Of a stretch of DNA of 64,000 nucleotides, positions 9,962 to 20,574 are shown in pieces. This DNA is from Tetrapisispora phaffii CBS 4417 (lineage: Eukaryota; Ascomycota; Saccharomycetes; Saccharomycetales; Saccharomycetaceae): the NCBI RefSeq assembly GCF_000236905.1, contig NC_016527.1, positions 62,001-126,000 of the forward strand, written 5' to 3'. The translations under genes were made by a program, and so were the position numbers. How positions within the stretch are numbered: the stretch's first letter is position 1; each line of letters begins with the position of its first letter. Under the pieces are notes generated by a model, which was given only the letters and a program-made list of their open reading frames with translations, did no database searches and was not told the origin of the DNA.

Positions 9962-10438
9962 CTAATGAGAATGGCCATCATCAGTATGAACACCCAATGG
10001 GTTCAACTTGTAAACGGAACCGCATTCCCAACATCTAGCGACCTTGCCAACACTTGGTTTCAACCACATAGTGGTATGTGACCCGGCTGGGGAACCAGTA
10101 CAACCGACATAACGGTAGTCATCATAAGAGTTGACTATGATAGGGTCAGCCATTGTACCTGTTCTTGAAGATTCTAGTGGCTTCGAGTCGAAAACATCAA
10201 CACCTTCCAATTTACCTAACAATTCCAATCTTGCTAGACCGGTAGCCTGATCGAGTTCGGTAGGAATAGTATTCTCTTTAGCACCTGGACCGATCAAGGT
10301 TTCAGGACCTTTGACATCAGCTAGAGTCTTGGCCGTGGTATAAGAAGTAACGTTTTTTTCAGTGAAAAAAACCCTTGACGTGGAAAAAGCTCTAGACACA
10401 GGTCTGATTGCTCTGGAAGAAGTTCTTAAAGTAAACAT
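9962..10438 (-). CDS. COX4: Cytochrome c oxidase subunit IV (Cox4, zinc-binding Vb type)
   Basis: A 158-residue precursor, near the 155 of S. cerevisiae. The first 25 residues are rich in Arg, Ser and Thr without acidic residues (MFTLRTSSRAIRPVSRAFSTS), a classic mitochondrial presequence. The C-terminal zinc fold is intact: CTGSPAGSHT, then RCWECGSVYKLNP. It is a nuclear-encoded complex IV subunit on the matrix side. The N-terminal leucines and the QATGLARLELLGKLEG segment match the family. A HAP-type site lies upstream (10891). Confidence 0.96.
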   Translation of the reverse strand: MFTLRTSSRAIRPVSRAFSTSRVFFTEKNVTSYTTAKTLADVKGPETLIGPGAKENTIPTELDQATGLARLELLGKLEGVDVFDSKPLESSRTGTMADPIIVNSYDDYRYVGCTGSPAGSHTTMWLKPSVGKVARCWECGSVYKLNPLGVHTDDGHSH

Positions 10439-11037
10439 GTTGTAGATGTAGTTATTGTTTGTTGGTGTCTGTGTATCGATTAGTTAAACAAAGTAAAAGC
10501 CAGCTAATTGAAAAATTATATGTGCAAGCAAACTTATACTTATATATAATATGTGAAACCAACTAGCGTAGATGATAACCCCAGATCTGACCGACCGTTG
10601 TGTAGAAAGGAAGAGACTTCTTTGATCATTAGTATATCAACCAGTTGTAACCAACGTTTCCGGATGGGCACTGGTTGTTGCAATTGTCATTGAAACTTGC
10701 GACCATCGATCGAGGTTGTTGTTGCTATTCATGGGCCTTTCCCTCGGTGTGTGTCTCTCCTTCAACTGAGATCCCACCGGCCATTAAGTCGCCGGGTTCG
10801 AAAGGCGATATTTCCATCGGGAGCGAGAAGGGGTTGGTTGCCAAGATTCGGTCGCGGGGATTTCTTTCACAGCGCGTTTAGGTTTTCGTGATTGGTCGGT
10901 CTCGGATGAGCGGGCGGGTAAGTTGTGCTCTGGGTAAATAGCAGTGCGTTCTGGTTCGAACCACGATCGGGACGAAACACATGGGTGTGTATTAGTTGTG
11001 CGAGGTGAGGTGGTATAGAGCTGTTTTTATTTATGAT
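10439..11037. promoter_or_regulatory. COX4 promoter region
   Basis: On the minus strand, ACCAATCA (plus-strand ATTGG at 10891-10895) matches the HAP-complex core about 450 bases upstream of COX4. CGGGTAA at 10915-10921 matches Reb1. The stretch 10760-10930 is clearly more GC-rich than its flanks. The overlapping open frames at 10675-10891 have no family resemblance. Confidence 0.5.
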
Positions 11038-12798
11038 TTAGCGACCGTATCTCTTCAGTTCCCAGTAACGAAGTAACGGGAATGCGATCCCTGAAAATCC
11101 CATGCATAGCCACATTGCTAAATCTCCACCGTATGCGCCAAAATGCTTTGCGACTGGGCCAACCCAGTAGGTCTGGGCCATACCGATGACCACCCCAATT
11201 ATTCCAACTAGGAACGACGCAGTGGCTGCATAGCCATGGGTCAGGACATTGTAGTTGTCCCAATCGTCCCAATTGTACCTGTGGTGTTGTCTTCTGTGCT
11301 CTCTCTTGTAGTCGAGGATATGTTTTCTATAATAACGTTTCTGTTTAGTCCCTTCTTCCTCCACTGCATCCTCTTGTTCATCCTCTTGTTGAGAGGCCGG
11401 TGGAAATTCCTTAGTGTACAGATGCAAGAAGAATCTCCTAAAGAGTTCGTTCTCTAAAAACAATAGAATGAAGTACATGGAGATCCAATAGCCAATCATC
11501 GGTAAAAAATTGCTCAGAATGGTGCTAAAGTGTTCACGTCCAACTAGTGCACATACCACGTATACAACAGTACACACGATCGCCCATACCCAACGTGGGA
11601 TCTTGGCTAGCCTTACACTGGCAAGCTGGATGGAGAAAGCGGCAGAATAAGTATTCACAATGTTGTTTGAGACTAGACTGAATATCAAAATAACAACACA
11701 GAATTTACCAAAGCCGTTCCATCTTTGAAATCCCGCATGCAATAGACCACCCATACCATACTTTTCGTACATGACATACCAAGGTTCGTAACTAGCTGCA
11801 ATTGCAGCTAGTAGCATACCCAGTACACCTACAAACAGTGTTGGTAAGAATATGCCAAAGAATGTTATGGAAAACACGGCTTTCTTAGGAGTGTCTTCTG
11901 GGAATAAAATGTAGTAATCTGATGTGATTGACCCCCATGTTGCCGTAATACTGTAACATAGAGAGAAAAATGACATGTAGTTACCTTTTATAGTTAGTGG
12001 GTCCACATCGTCATTCTTGAATGTATTTAACATATAATATTTATCGCTGGAACTTATGTATAGTAGTAGGAAACATGTTAGGACGGGAATAGCAAAATAT
12101 GTTTCCACTTTTAAAACCTGTTTAATACCGAATGTTGCCACAACGAATGATAACACGGATACAATCACGATCCCTACCCACAACTGAACTTTGTCATCTG
12201 ATATAGATGCCAGCATTTCGCCGCCTACAACAGCATTAACAACAGACCATCCCATCACACCGGTGATAGCAGCTAATGCAACAAATTTTACAAACCACCA
12301 TCCGAATAAAAATCTTGCAGTAACCATCTGTCTGCATCCTGATTGTGGACCCATTATGGAGCAATATGCAGCCACTAAACAACCGATAAACATTCCCAAT
12401 ATACCGGCCACTAAGGATTGTTTCAACGTCAGTTCAAAAAGTAGTGGACCTAACAAAAACGTTGACATCGATGATAGCCCACCAGTAGCACTCAACCAAA
12501 GCCCAGAAACGTGTAGTAACTGTTTTCTATAACTACCTCTTGCATCTGGGCTGATACGATCGATACCAGTCGACTCCACTCCTAATGAGTCCACCTTTTT
12601 GGAGACATTAACTAAGAAGTGTTGCACATTTTTGAAAACCCCACCAGCTCTTTTCTGTTGGTACTCTTTATCCTCACTCTCTTGAGGAGCAATAATAAAC
12701 TCTCCTTCTTCAAACTCATCATTCCTAATATCGGTTACAATATATTCAAACACGTCATCATTTTTCTTCGTTTTATTTTGGGTAGTAAAATCATCCAT
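11038..12798 (-). CDS. TPN1: Plasma-membrane vitamin B6 (pyridoxine) transporter Tpn1
   Basis: A 586-residue multi-pass permease of the purine-cytosine/NCS1 family; S. cerevisiae Tpn1 has 579. It imports pyridoxine by proton symport. The ATG at 12798 (MDDFTTQNK) is used because the three codons before it begin with TTG. About twelve hydrophobic helices are visible. Conserved blocks include GVESTGIDRISPDARG, GLWLSATGGLSSMSTFLLGP, YCSIMGPQSGCRQMVTAR, GWWFVK, SVVNAVVGGEM, ITATWGSITSDYYILFPEDT and LTHGYAATASF. Its place between COX4 and MND1 fits YGL186C, with two intervening S. cerevisiae genes absent. Confidence 0.95.
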   Translation of the reverse strand: MDDFTTQNKTKKNDDVFEYIVTDIRNDEFEEGEFIIAPQESEDKEYQQKRAGGVFKNVQHFLVNVSKKVDSLGVESTGIDRISPDARGSYRKQLLHVSGLWLSATGGLSSMSTFLLGPLLFELTLKQSLVAGILGMFIGCLVAAYCSIMGPQSGCRQMVTARFLFGWWFVKFVALAAITGVMGWSVVNAVVGGEMLASISDDKVQLWVGIVIVSVLSFVVATFGIKQVLKVETYFAIPVLTCFLLLYISSSDKYYMLNTFKNDDVDPLTIKGNYMSFFSLCYSITATWGSITSDYYILFPEDTPKKAVFSITFFGIFLPTLFVGVLGMLLAAIAASYEPWYVMYEKYGMGGLLHAGFQRWNGFGKFCVVILIFSLVSNNIVNTYSAAFSIQLASVRLAKIPRWVWAIVCTVVYVVCALVGREHFSTILSNFLPMIGYWISMYFILLFLENELFRRFFLHLYTKEFPPASQQEDEQEDAVEEEGTKQKRYYRKHILDYKREHRRQHHRYNWDDWDNYNVLTHGYAATASFLVGIIGVVIGMAQTYWVGPVAKHFGAYGGDLAMWLCMGFSGIAFPLLRYWELKRYGR

Positions 12799-13479
12799 TG
12801 TGTACAATATAAGTCACAACGTTGATTTAGTTTCCTGAACTATATAAGATATTTAAGAAAATACTATAGAAGTAATAGGATATATAAATCCAATGTCCTC
12901 CTCATATATATCAAAGTGTTAAACTGAGTCAACAGATTAGGAAATTAGTTACAAATCTTGACTCATTCCAATTTTCAGCCATATCTTATTTTCAAGCTTT
13001 TCTATGCCACTCCTGTGAAGATGGAAATAAGCTTAGTCATTTTATTAACGAGAAAGGAAAGACGACAATGAGAAACCGTCAGTAAAAACTATTTGATAAT
13101 AGCATGAGCAAAGTTGATGTATATTTAAATGATTTAGATATAATCGTGCTCAGTTTCCCTCATTATCAAAAATGTTTTAAAATATCGTTTGCAATAGCGT
13201 ATCGTAAGGAAACATTGACATGATGAGTAAAAACGCTTCTACGATTGCTAACGAATGAAAGTTGGACTTTGGAAGTATTTATAACCTACTTCGTCGTCGA
13301 ACCACTTGGTTGATTATTTCATTTATCATTTCATAATGTATTTTTTAATCACTATTATATATATTGAAAAGCTATGTTCCTTAGCAAGCTTAAGAAGAAT
13401 ATAAAGAAAAATAAAAGCAAAGAAATCTTTCCTTAAACTATCATTTTCAAATCACATTTAAAACATCCTTAAGGCATGG
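12799..13479. other. TPN1 upstream spacer / MND1 3' flank
   Basis: AT-rich region upstream of TPN1. Nothing gene-like was found and no RNA gene was recognised. In S. cerevisiae STR3 and YGL185C lie in the TPN1-MND1 interval; no remnants were recognised here. Confidence 0.5.
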
Positions 13480-14223
13480 TCACACCCCAGAAACTTCTTT
13501 AGAATATTCCTTGTATTCCTCCTGAATACCATATTCCTTCCGGATATCATTAGCATCTACCAAGTATTTATTAACCAAGTACGATATAATTGAATCAATG
13601 TTGTCAGATAAAATATTTAGATCATCGTTCTTCTTCTCTAATAAGTGTATCTTTTTTACAAGCGTTTGTTCATCCCATAAATTTTCCATTAGAGAATCGT
13701 ACTCATTTTGTAAAGTTTTACACTGCATATCAAGTTTCTTCAACTTATCCAATTCAACCAGTCTCTTATATTTTTTATTATCGTATGTAAAATTGGGTGC
13801 TCTCTCGTTTTTAACTGTAGATGCTACACGTAACTCTAAGTCAGAGACAACTATTGTTTTTTCTTCAATATCCTTTTGCAACCTTGTGCAGTTTTCATAA
13901 ATTTTTTGGTTGATCTGATTCTTAAAACACCAGTATACATTGATATTACCACATTTTTCAACGGAAATCAAACCATCTTCATCGATCATTGCTTGTAGCA
14001 ATTCTTTAACCACCATAGAAGATATGCTAGGACATTTCTTTGGAATCAATTTTTCCAACTCTTTGATTGTATAAAATGAATATTCATTCTGAAAGAAATT
14101 TAAAATGCTTTGTTTCTTTTCATCAATTGAACAACCTTTTTTAGTACCCTACAATTTAAATTTATACAGGATGTTAGTAACTTTCAACAAAAATAGTAAA
14201 TAATATCTTTCAAAACATACCAT
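13480..14223 (-). CDS. MND1: Meiotic recombination coiled-coil protein Mnd1, spliced
   Basis: Two exons: 14223-14221 (the ATG only) and 14148-13480, giving 223 residues against 219 in S. cerevisiae. The spliced N-terminus MGTKKGCSIDEKKQSILNFF, then EYSFYTIKELEKLIPKKC, matches the family closely; without splicing the protein would lack its first 30 residues. It has an N-terminal winged-helix region (MVVKELLQAMIDEDGLISVEK, CGNINVYWCFKNQ) and a long coiled coil. Mnd1 with Hop2 stimulates Dmc1/Rad51 strand invasion in meiosis. A Ume6-type URS1 lies about 200 bases upstream, as expected for an early meiotic gene. Confidence 0.95.
14149..14220 (-). other. MND1 intron (72 nt)
   Basis: On the minus strand the intron begins with GTATGT directly after the ATG (14220-14215), has branch point TACTAAC at 14179-14173, and ends TTGTAG at 14149. 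It restores the conserved N-terminus, and exon 1 is only three bases. Confidence 0.95.
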
Positions 14224-15121
14224 TTTATTATAATATTTTACCTAAATAATTGGTTCTGTTAGCAAAAATAACTTTCTGAAGATAACTAGAAGTTACTTCC
14301 GATAGTAATCAATATGATTTTAAACCTTGATATTTTACATGAGCTTATATAAGCTGTATTGTCAAGATAAAATGCCATTTTTTGAAGTTGTTCTGATTTG
14401 CAAGTTTTTATATAGATATGCTGTTGGCGGCTAAAAATGTTGCGAGAGGAGCGAGATGATCTCTGACGGAGTATATAAATAACGGGAAATAAAAGTTAAT
14501 GAACTTCGATTTGTACAAGAACGTTTTTTTTTTCGCCAAAGTAGATTGCTTGCTATTGATGGCATAGAGAAACATTATCAACGGTAGGAGAGATAGAATA
14601 ATACGGATGAGGATAGTTTCCTTTGTAGCAAGGGCAATTAAGAACTTCAACAGTTTTAGAATGCATGCAACTCTATCATTTGAATAAATCAAGAAAATTA
14701 ATTATTGGTTTTATATTAGAGTTTGATGATTGAAGGTTTGGATTTATAAAGATGGGTTAATTTGTAAGAATTGTTGATGTCAATTTGACCACTTTTAATG
14801 AACAATAGTGTTAAATTATACTGCTATGGGTCATATTTCGTATATGATGACTTTATTTCATAGTTGACCTAATTAATCAGGTAATTGATTAATATCATTT
14901 CTTATTACAAAGGCCTGAGATATTTTGACTTCCCATAGTGAAAATTAACAACGAAAATATAAAGAAAAGGGTGTCCATTTTGTATATAAAATTGTTACAA
15001 TTATATTGATTATTGACTGTAATAATATTAAAAATTACTCAAGGGAGTATTCTATTATTTTAAATTGTGATAAAATCATAAAAGGTGTTAAGATATTACA
15101 ATATAACTTTATAAGAAAGAA
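14224..15121. promoter_or_regulatory. Divergent promoter region MND1 / GTS1 with URS1
   Basis: TTGGCGGCTA at 14424-14433 differs by one base from the URS1 consensus TCGGCGGCTA bound by Ume6, the repressor/activator of early meiotic genes. The open frame at 14408-14692 (minus strand) starts with TTG, covers this site and looks like chance. The remainder is very AT-rich with no other recognised features. Confidence 0.65.
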
Positions 15122-16522
15122 ATGGGTAGATTTAGCAGAAATAATAATCATCAGGCGAGTGGTGAACAAAGAGAGTTAACAGATTTGATTAATTTACCAG
15201 AAAATAGCAACAGATGCGGTGAATGTGGTAACTCTTTTCCAACATGGGCTTCTGTCAATCTTGGTGTGTTTCTATGTGGTAGATGCGCTTCTGTTCACAG
15301 GAATATGTTAAATAATAGAGATGATTACGTGTTTTCCCATGTGAAATCACTTACTATTGATAGATGGAATTCAAGAGATGTTGATACATTAGGTAATAGT
15401 GGTGGTAATAAACGTAATGCAAGTATTTGGAACCCAAAAAAAGAGCCTTTCCCATTTGATGCAGATGAAGACAAGAGTAAAGTCGAAGAGTTTATTAGAA
15501 ATAAATATATACTGGGTACTTATAGGTATAATGCAATTGAACCACAAGATTATGGTGAGCAAAGACAGAATAAAGAAAGGGATGGTCCAAGGGACAGATA
15601 TGATAACAGAAGAGACAGATATGACGACAGAAGAGAGAGACGATACGGTGATGGAGATGAGGATCGCTATGACGACTATAAGAGAAGTAGTCGTGGTAGA
15701 AATAGAAGCGGCACTTCAAGTGGTCGTCGTGATGGCAGAGGTGGCAGCACTAGAGATGTTAGCTTAACGAACAGAAAAGCCAGAGATTTTGAACTAAGCA
15801 AATATTCAAGACACATTAAGAATTTAGAACAAATGGGCTATACTGATATCGATAATAATGCAGAAGCCTTATCTATTGCACACGGTGATATCAACCAAGC
15901 TATTGATATTTTAGAGAGCAATAACAAGAGAAATGGACCATCAAGGGATAACAACGAACCTACACCATCTTTACCAAAAAGACCTGCTGAAGCGGGTCCG
16001 ACACCAGCCGTTTTTGATGGTTCTGGCGCACCTGCATCTAACGCTGCAGCGCCCACTGATGTCATTTTTGATGGAACTGTCCAACAGTACATTGATCCTT
16101 CCACGGGTATTATCTATGTCGATCAACAACATTATGCTGCTGCACTACAAAACACGCAACAAAACATGCAACTGCAACAGCAATTACAAATGCAACAGCA
16201 GCAACAAGCTCTTCAGCAGCAGCAAGCTCTTCAGCAGCAGCAAGCTCTTCAGCAGCAAATGATGACAGGTATGTATATGCAACAGCCACAACAAACAGGG
16301 ATTGACAAGAATGCCATAATGGGACTGTACAACAACCCAGCTTCATACACTAGTCCAGTAGAAGTAAAACCTGACCACCCTCAATATCAACAATTACAAG
16401 CCCAAGCCCAAGCCCAAGCCCAGGCTCAACAACAATTGCAAATGCAACAGCAACAACAAATGCAGCAGCAACAAATGCAACAACCATACAACCCTGGATA
16501 CCCTGGTTATTTTATCCAATAG
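15122..16522 (+). CDS. GTS1: Arf-GAP/UBA/polyglutamine protein Gts1
   Basis: A 466-residue protein; S. cerevisiae Gts1 has 396. The ArfGAP zinc finger has C32, C35, C52 and C55 (CGECGNSFPTWASVN, LCGRCASVHR). An Arg/Asp-rich RDRYDNRRD segment follows at about 155-200, then a UBA domain at about 225-265 (IKNLEQMGYTDIDNNAEAL). The C-terminus is a Gln/Ala-rich tract. In S. cerevisiae Gts1 affects Arf3 trafficking, metabolic oscillation and stress tolerance. The added length is mostly in the polyQ and Arg/Asp-rich parts. Confidence 0.93.
   Translation: MGRFSRNNNHQASGEQRELTDLINLPENSNRCGECGNSFPTWASVNLGVFLCGRCASVHRNMLNNRDDYVFSHVKSLTIDRWNSRDVDTLGNSGGNKRNASIWNPKKEPFPFDADEDKSKVEEFIRNKYILGTYRYNAIEPQDYGEQRQNKERDGPRDRYDNRRDRYDDRRERRYGDGDEDRYDDYKRSSRGRNRSGTSSGRRDGRGGSTRDVSLTNRKARDFELSKYSRHIKNLEQMGYTDIDNNAEALSIAHGDINQAIDILESNNKRNGPSRDNNEPTPSLPKRPAEAGPTPAVFDGSGAPASNAAAPTDVIFDGTVQQYIDPSTGIIYVDQQHYAAALQNTQQNMQLQQQLQMQQQQQALQQQQALQQQQALQQQMMTGMYMQQPQQTGIDKNAIMGLYNNPASYTSPVEVKPDHPQYQQLQAQAQAQAQAQQQLQMQQQQQMQQQQMQQPYNPGYPGYFIQ
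16200..16460 (+). repeat. In-frame Gln/Ala coding repeats in GTS1
   Basis: At about 16205-16258 three near-identical 18-base units (CTTCAGCAGCAGCAAGCT) encode LQQQQA. At about 16397-16428 a CAAGCC tandem run encodes QA dipeptides. Both are units that can change copy number by slippage. Confidence 0.85.
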
Positions 16523-17425
16523 TTTTATTCCCAAGTAATGTCTAATCTAAATTTGTAATGTATATTTTAATTAACCAACCATTAATAGTCATAATCAGCT
16601 GTGGTGCAAGGTACGGGGGGACCTAGCGGCGCCGCACCACAAGCCTTTCCTACCCTGGTCGCTACCACCGCGACTCCCGACACCCTCCGGTTACCCCCAC
16701 CACACATTAACCGCCGATGTCTGGGTGTTGATGCGGCCGGTCCCTCCCTTTTAAGGGTACCCCGCGCCCTGCCGCCACCCTGCCACCACGTGACATTTTG
16801 TTGGTGAGCCATTTTCAAGAAGTCGAGGGCCGAAGAGAGACAATGCGCACTGCTCAATGGCAGCGTTACCCTTATTTTCGTTTGGATGTTCCGCGGCAGT
16901 GGCGGTGTGGCGGATTTCACTGGCAACAACAATCGCTTTGGTTAATATGGGCGGTAAATCTTTTTTTTTTTGTTCGCTTTGTTTCGTTTTTGTGTCCCAT
17001 CATTTTTGATTAATTTTAAGAATTTAGGTATAAAAAGGAAGCCATGAATCCTATATAAAGAGAATGACATTTGATTAATTAGTAATAATTCTTCTCTCCC
17101 TTTTATTAACAAATAAAAATACATATATAATAAATAAATACACATATATATGCACACATGTATTTATAATTATTATATGTATTATATATATCTATAATTA
17201 TTTCTAAGTAGACATATGCAAGTATATGAATTGTCATATATTACAATGTCAATAGTGTTTTTTATTTTCCTCTTAATCTAGAAGAGAATATTGAGCACAC
17301 ACACACACACAGAAAGAGAGATTTTACTCGAATTTACAATCGCACTTACTTAATTCCATTCAAGAAAAGGGAGCAAGGAAATATAAAAACAGAAAAAACA
17401 CAGAAGGTATATATATTTTGTTATT
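16523..17425. promoter_or_regulatory. ATG1 upstream region with a GC-rich island
   Basis: Bases about 16595-16800 are strongly GC-rich, unlike the AT-rich flanks. The island contains CACGTG (about 16790), TAACCGCCGA (16708-16717, one mismatch to the Ume6 URS1) and TCTGGGTGTTG, a weak Rap1-like match. A CA run lies at about 17299-17312. The ORFs covering the island on both strands look like chance. These are motif matches only. Confidence 0.45.
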
Positions 17426-20197
17426 ATGGTTATGGAAAATAAACAGAACAATCATCAACTGTTATGCGATAAATACATAATAGATAAAGAGATAGGAAAG
17501 GGCTCTTTTGCCACTGTCTACAAAGGGACATGTATCAGTTATAATGAACAGCATAATGGTGATGATAATGATGATAGGACTGATACTAATGGCGGTGGGA
17601 ATGATTCTTTTGAATCTGCTGTCGCTATTAAAGCTGTCTCTAAGTCTAAACTTAAAAATAAAAAATTATTGGAAAATTTAGAAATTGAAATTGCAATACT
17701 GAAAAAGATTCAGCATCCGCATATTGTAAGATTGATTGATTGTCAGAGAACTTCAACAGATTTTTATTTAATAATGGAATATTGTTCATTAGGTGATTTA
17801 ACTTTTTTGATTAAGAAAAAAAATGAACTTATAAAGACACATCCTATAATAAAATTAATCTTTAAGAAATTTCCATCTCCGAGTGAAAAACATAATGGAT
17901 TGAATAGAATATTAATTGTAAACTATTTGCAACAATTATCTTCATCACTAAAGTTTTTAAGGTCAAAAAATTTGGTTCATAGAGATATTAAACCGCAAAA
18001 TTTATTATTATCAACACCACTTGTTGCGATCGATGATATTTTAAAACATAAACAGCAAGATGGATTTGTTGGTCTTACATCATTACCAATTTTAAAAATT
18101 GCAGATTTTGGTTTTGCAAGATTTTTACCAAATACAGCTCTCGCAGAAACACTATGTGGTTCACCACTGTACATGGCACCAGAAATATTAAATTATCAAA
18201 AATATAATGCAAAAGCAGACTTATGGTCTGTAGGTACCGTTTTATATGAAATGTGTTGTGGTAGACCACCTTTTAAAGCTTCAAATCATTTAGAATTATA
18301 CAAAAAAATTAAAAAAGCAAATGATATTATTCAATTCCCTATCGATGTGGAGATTGAAGATGAACTAAAAAACCTGATATGTTCGTTATTAACCTTTGAT
18401 CCAGTAGACAGATTGAATTTTAATGAATTTTTTAATAATAAATTAGTTAATGAGGATTTATCAATGTATGATTTAGACGATAAATCTTCAGTTGATGGTT
18501 TGAAAAAATCAAAAGAAATAACTAATAATAATCTATTCATATCGGAATATATTGAGAATAATCAAAAAAAAATAATGCCAATTGATAAAACAAATTCAAG
18601 TGAAAAAAAGAAGATAATGAATCCTCAAATAAATAATTCAGAAATAATTTTAGAAAAAGATTATGTCGTGATAGAAAAAAAAACAGTCGAAGTGAACGCG
18701 TTTGCTGACGAAGTAGCTGATAATAATACGAAATATTTGACAAAACTACAAACTAATAAGACAGGTCATTCGCCTAAAAATATTACATCAGCAGCAACAA
18801 ATAATATCATGTTAAATAATCAAATCTTACCACAAGCAAATCAAAGGAGCCCGAGAAATTCGATACCAAATACAACTACAATCGCAACCGCAAACAATTC
18901 ACCACCAAATCCATTAACTAATACTAATAGTTCTCGTAGAGCCTCGCTGATTGAACGTAGAATTTCAATTTCATCATTAAATCCATCAAATGCTCTCTCA
19001 AAAGCAATAGGCACTGCATCAACAAAACTATTTGGCTCGAATACGAATAACACCCTTTCAAACAATGCACATCATAAAAATACAGCTTTTTTAAATCCAC
19101 AATTGTATCATGATTTAACAGAGAATATAGTGTTAAGGGCAGAACAATATAATTCTAATAATGGGTTAGTTAGTGATACACTAAAGACATCAGATTTGAA
19201 TTCGATTGTTCATCAAATAGAATCATTATCAGCTAAGGCATTCGTTGTCTATTCATACGCAGAGATTAAATATTCGCAAGTCATGCCTGCAAGATTATCA
19301 CTCAGTTCAATGAGCTCGAATTCAGAAAAAGTTACAATACCCGAAACTAACGCTGATAATTCTTTTAAAAATAATAACACTATTAAGCTGAATGTTTCAC
19401 CTAATAGTCATGAATACAAATATGAAGATAACGATGATATGGCGGTTGACCTGATTGAACATACAATAAATAAGCAGAGTGCAGTAACTAATAACTTATC
19501 CACGAATATAGGAACTAGCGACGGTGTACAAAGACATAATAGTTTTACATTCACAAATGACCTATCACAAAAGGAAATACAATTGCTCTCAACGGAAGCT
19601 ATAGTTTTGTATATGAAAGCTTTATCCATTTTGGCAGAAGCTATGAGTATCACCTCGAAGTGGTGGTATGAATCAAATGATAAAAACTGTTCTTTGAGAT
19701 TAAATTTATTGGTTCAATGGATAAGAGATACGTTCAATGAGAGTCTTGGAAAAGCCGATTTTTTGAGATTAAAATTATTACAATTTACTGAACATTCAAA
19801 TTCGATTTCGGATAACGATGTCACAACCGATAATCAAAGTAAAATAGAACACAATGAAAATTATCTTGATGACAAGATATATTTAGAAAAGTTACTCTAT
19901 GACAGGGCATTGGATATATCAAAGACTGCTGCTAAAATGGAATTGCAAGGAGAAAATCTAAGTAATTGTGAATTAGCTTATGCCACTTCAATCTGGATGT
20001 TACAAGTGTTGCTAGAAGAAGGCGCTACTGGACCAGAAACTAATATCCCAGGTGAAGACAACTTCTCTATGAAATCATCCTCATTAACCAACTCGCAAGC
20101 ACTCTTAGATGAAAAGGATAGAGAAATTATTAAAAAATACATTGAAAGTATTGCAAATAGATTAAAATCATTAAGAAATAAAATGAACCAAAATTAA
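17426..20197 (+). CDS. ATG1: Autophagy-initiating serine/threonine kinase Atg1
   Basis: A 923-residue protein (897 in S. cerevisiae). The N-terminal kinase domain (about 12-335) has [11 protein letters not shown], the VAIK lysine motif, [18 protein letters not shown] and the activation segment [14 protein letters not shown] long Asn/Ser-rich linker holds a likely Atg8-interacting motif, YVVI at residues 413-416, preceded by Asp and Lys. The C-terminal tandem MIT (EAT) region, from about residue 555 to 890, binds Atg13. Atg1 starts autophagosome formation downstream of TORC1. ATGs occur at codons 1 and 3; the first is taken. Confidence 0.96.
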   Translation: MVMENKQNNHQLLCDKYIIDKEIGKGSFATVYKGTCISYNEQHNGDDNDDRTDTNGGGNDSFESAVAIKAVSKSKLKNKKLLENLEIEIAILKKIQHPHIVRLIDCQRTSTDFYLIMEYCSLGDLTFLIKKKNELIKTHPIIKLIFKKFPSPSEKHNGLNRILIVNYLQQLSSSLKFLRSKNLVHRDIKPQNLLLSTPLVAIDDILKHKQQDGFVGLTSLPILKIADFGFARFLPNTALAETLCGSPLYMAPEILNYQKYNAKADLWSVGTVLYEMCCGRPPFKASNHLELYKKIKKANDIIQFPIDVEIEDELKNLICSLLTFDPVDRLNFNEFFNNKLVNEDLSMYDLDDKSSVDGLKKSKEITNNNLFISEYIENNQKKIMPIDKTNSSEKKKIMNPQINNSEIILEKDYVVIEKKTVEVNAFADEVADNNTKYLTKLQTNKTGHSPKNITSAATNNIMLNNQILPQANQRSPRNSIPNTTTIATANNSPPNPLTNTNSSRRASLIERRISISSLNPSNALSKAIGTASTKLFGSNTNNTLSNNAHHKNTAFLNPQLYHDLTENIVLRAEQYNSNNGLVSDTLKTSDLNSIVHQIESLSAKAFVVYSYAEIKYSQVMPARLSLSSMSSNSEKVTIPETNADNSFKNNNTIKLNVSPNSHEYKYEDNDDMAVDLIEHTINKQSAVTNNLSTNIGTSDGVQRHNSFTFTNDLSQKEIQLLSTEAIVLYMKALSILAEAMSITSKWWYESNDKNCSLRLNLLVQWIRDTFNESLGKADFLRLKLLQFTEHSNSISDNDVTTDNQSKIEHNENYLDDKIYLEKLLYDRALDISKTAAKMELQGENLSNCELAYATSIWMLQVLLEEGATGPETNIPGEDNFSMKSSSLTNSQALLDEKDREIIKKYIESIANRLKSLRNKMNQN

Positions 20198-20574
20198 GAT
20201 ACCGAATTAAGAGCAATAAAAGATTTTATTGCTCTTAAGCTTTTAAACTTTGGTTCTTTTAACATCTATATTATTACAGTGTGGGAATATTAATTATATA
20301 AAAAATCTGGAAATTTCTAAATTTATTAGTTATTTATGCATAAAAGGTCTATATCTAAAATTATTTAAAAATAAAATATTAATATATGAAGATAAAACAC
20401 TCGTAAGGACCCTCTCATAAAATGTCTTATTAGATAAAATTGTTTGCAAACGACTTGCTATTGTGTAGGTGTTGAAGTTCGATATATATATGTGTGTGTA
20501 TATGTATGTATAGGGATATATTTAATATCTGGTATTTTATTCACATGACCAAGCTTTCACCTTCCTTTTCCAAG
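20198..20574. other. Convergent 3' spacer, ATG1 / TOS3
   Basis: AT-rich. It begins with an inverted repeat at about 20207-20240 (AAGAGCAATAAAAG, then TTTATTGCTCTT), a likely hairpin at the end of the ATG1 transcript. Nothing else was recognised. Confidence 0.5.

Noticed and set aside
14408..14692. Minus-strand hydrophobic ORF between MND1 and GTS1
   Set aside because: It starts with TTG, lacks an early ATG and covers the MND1 regulatory site.
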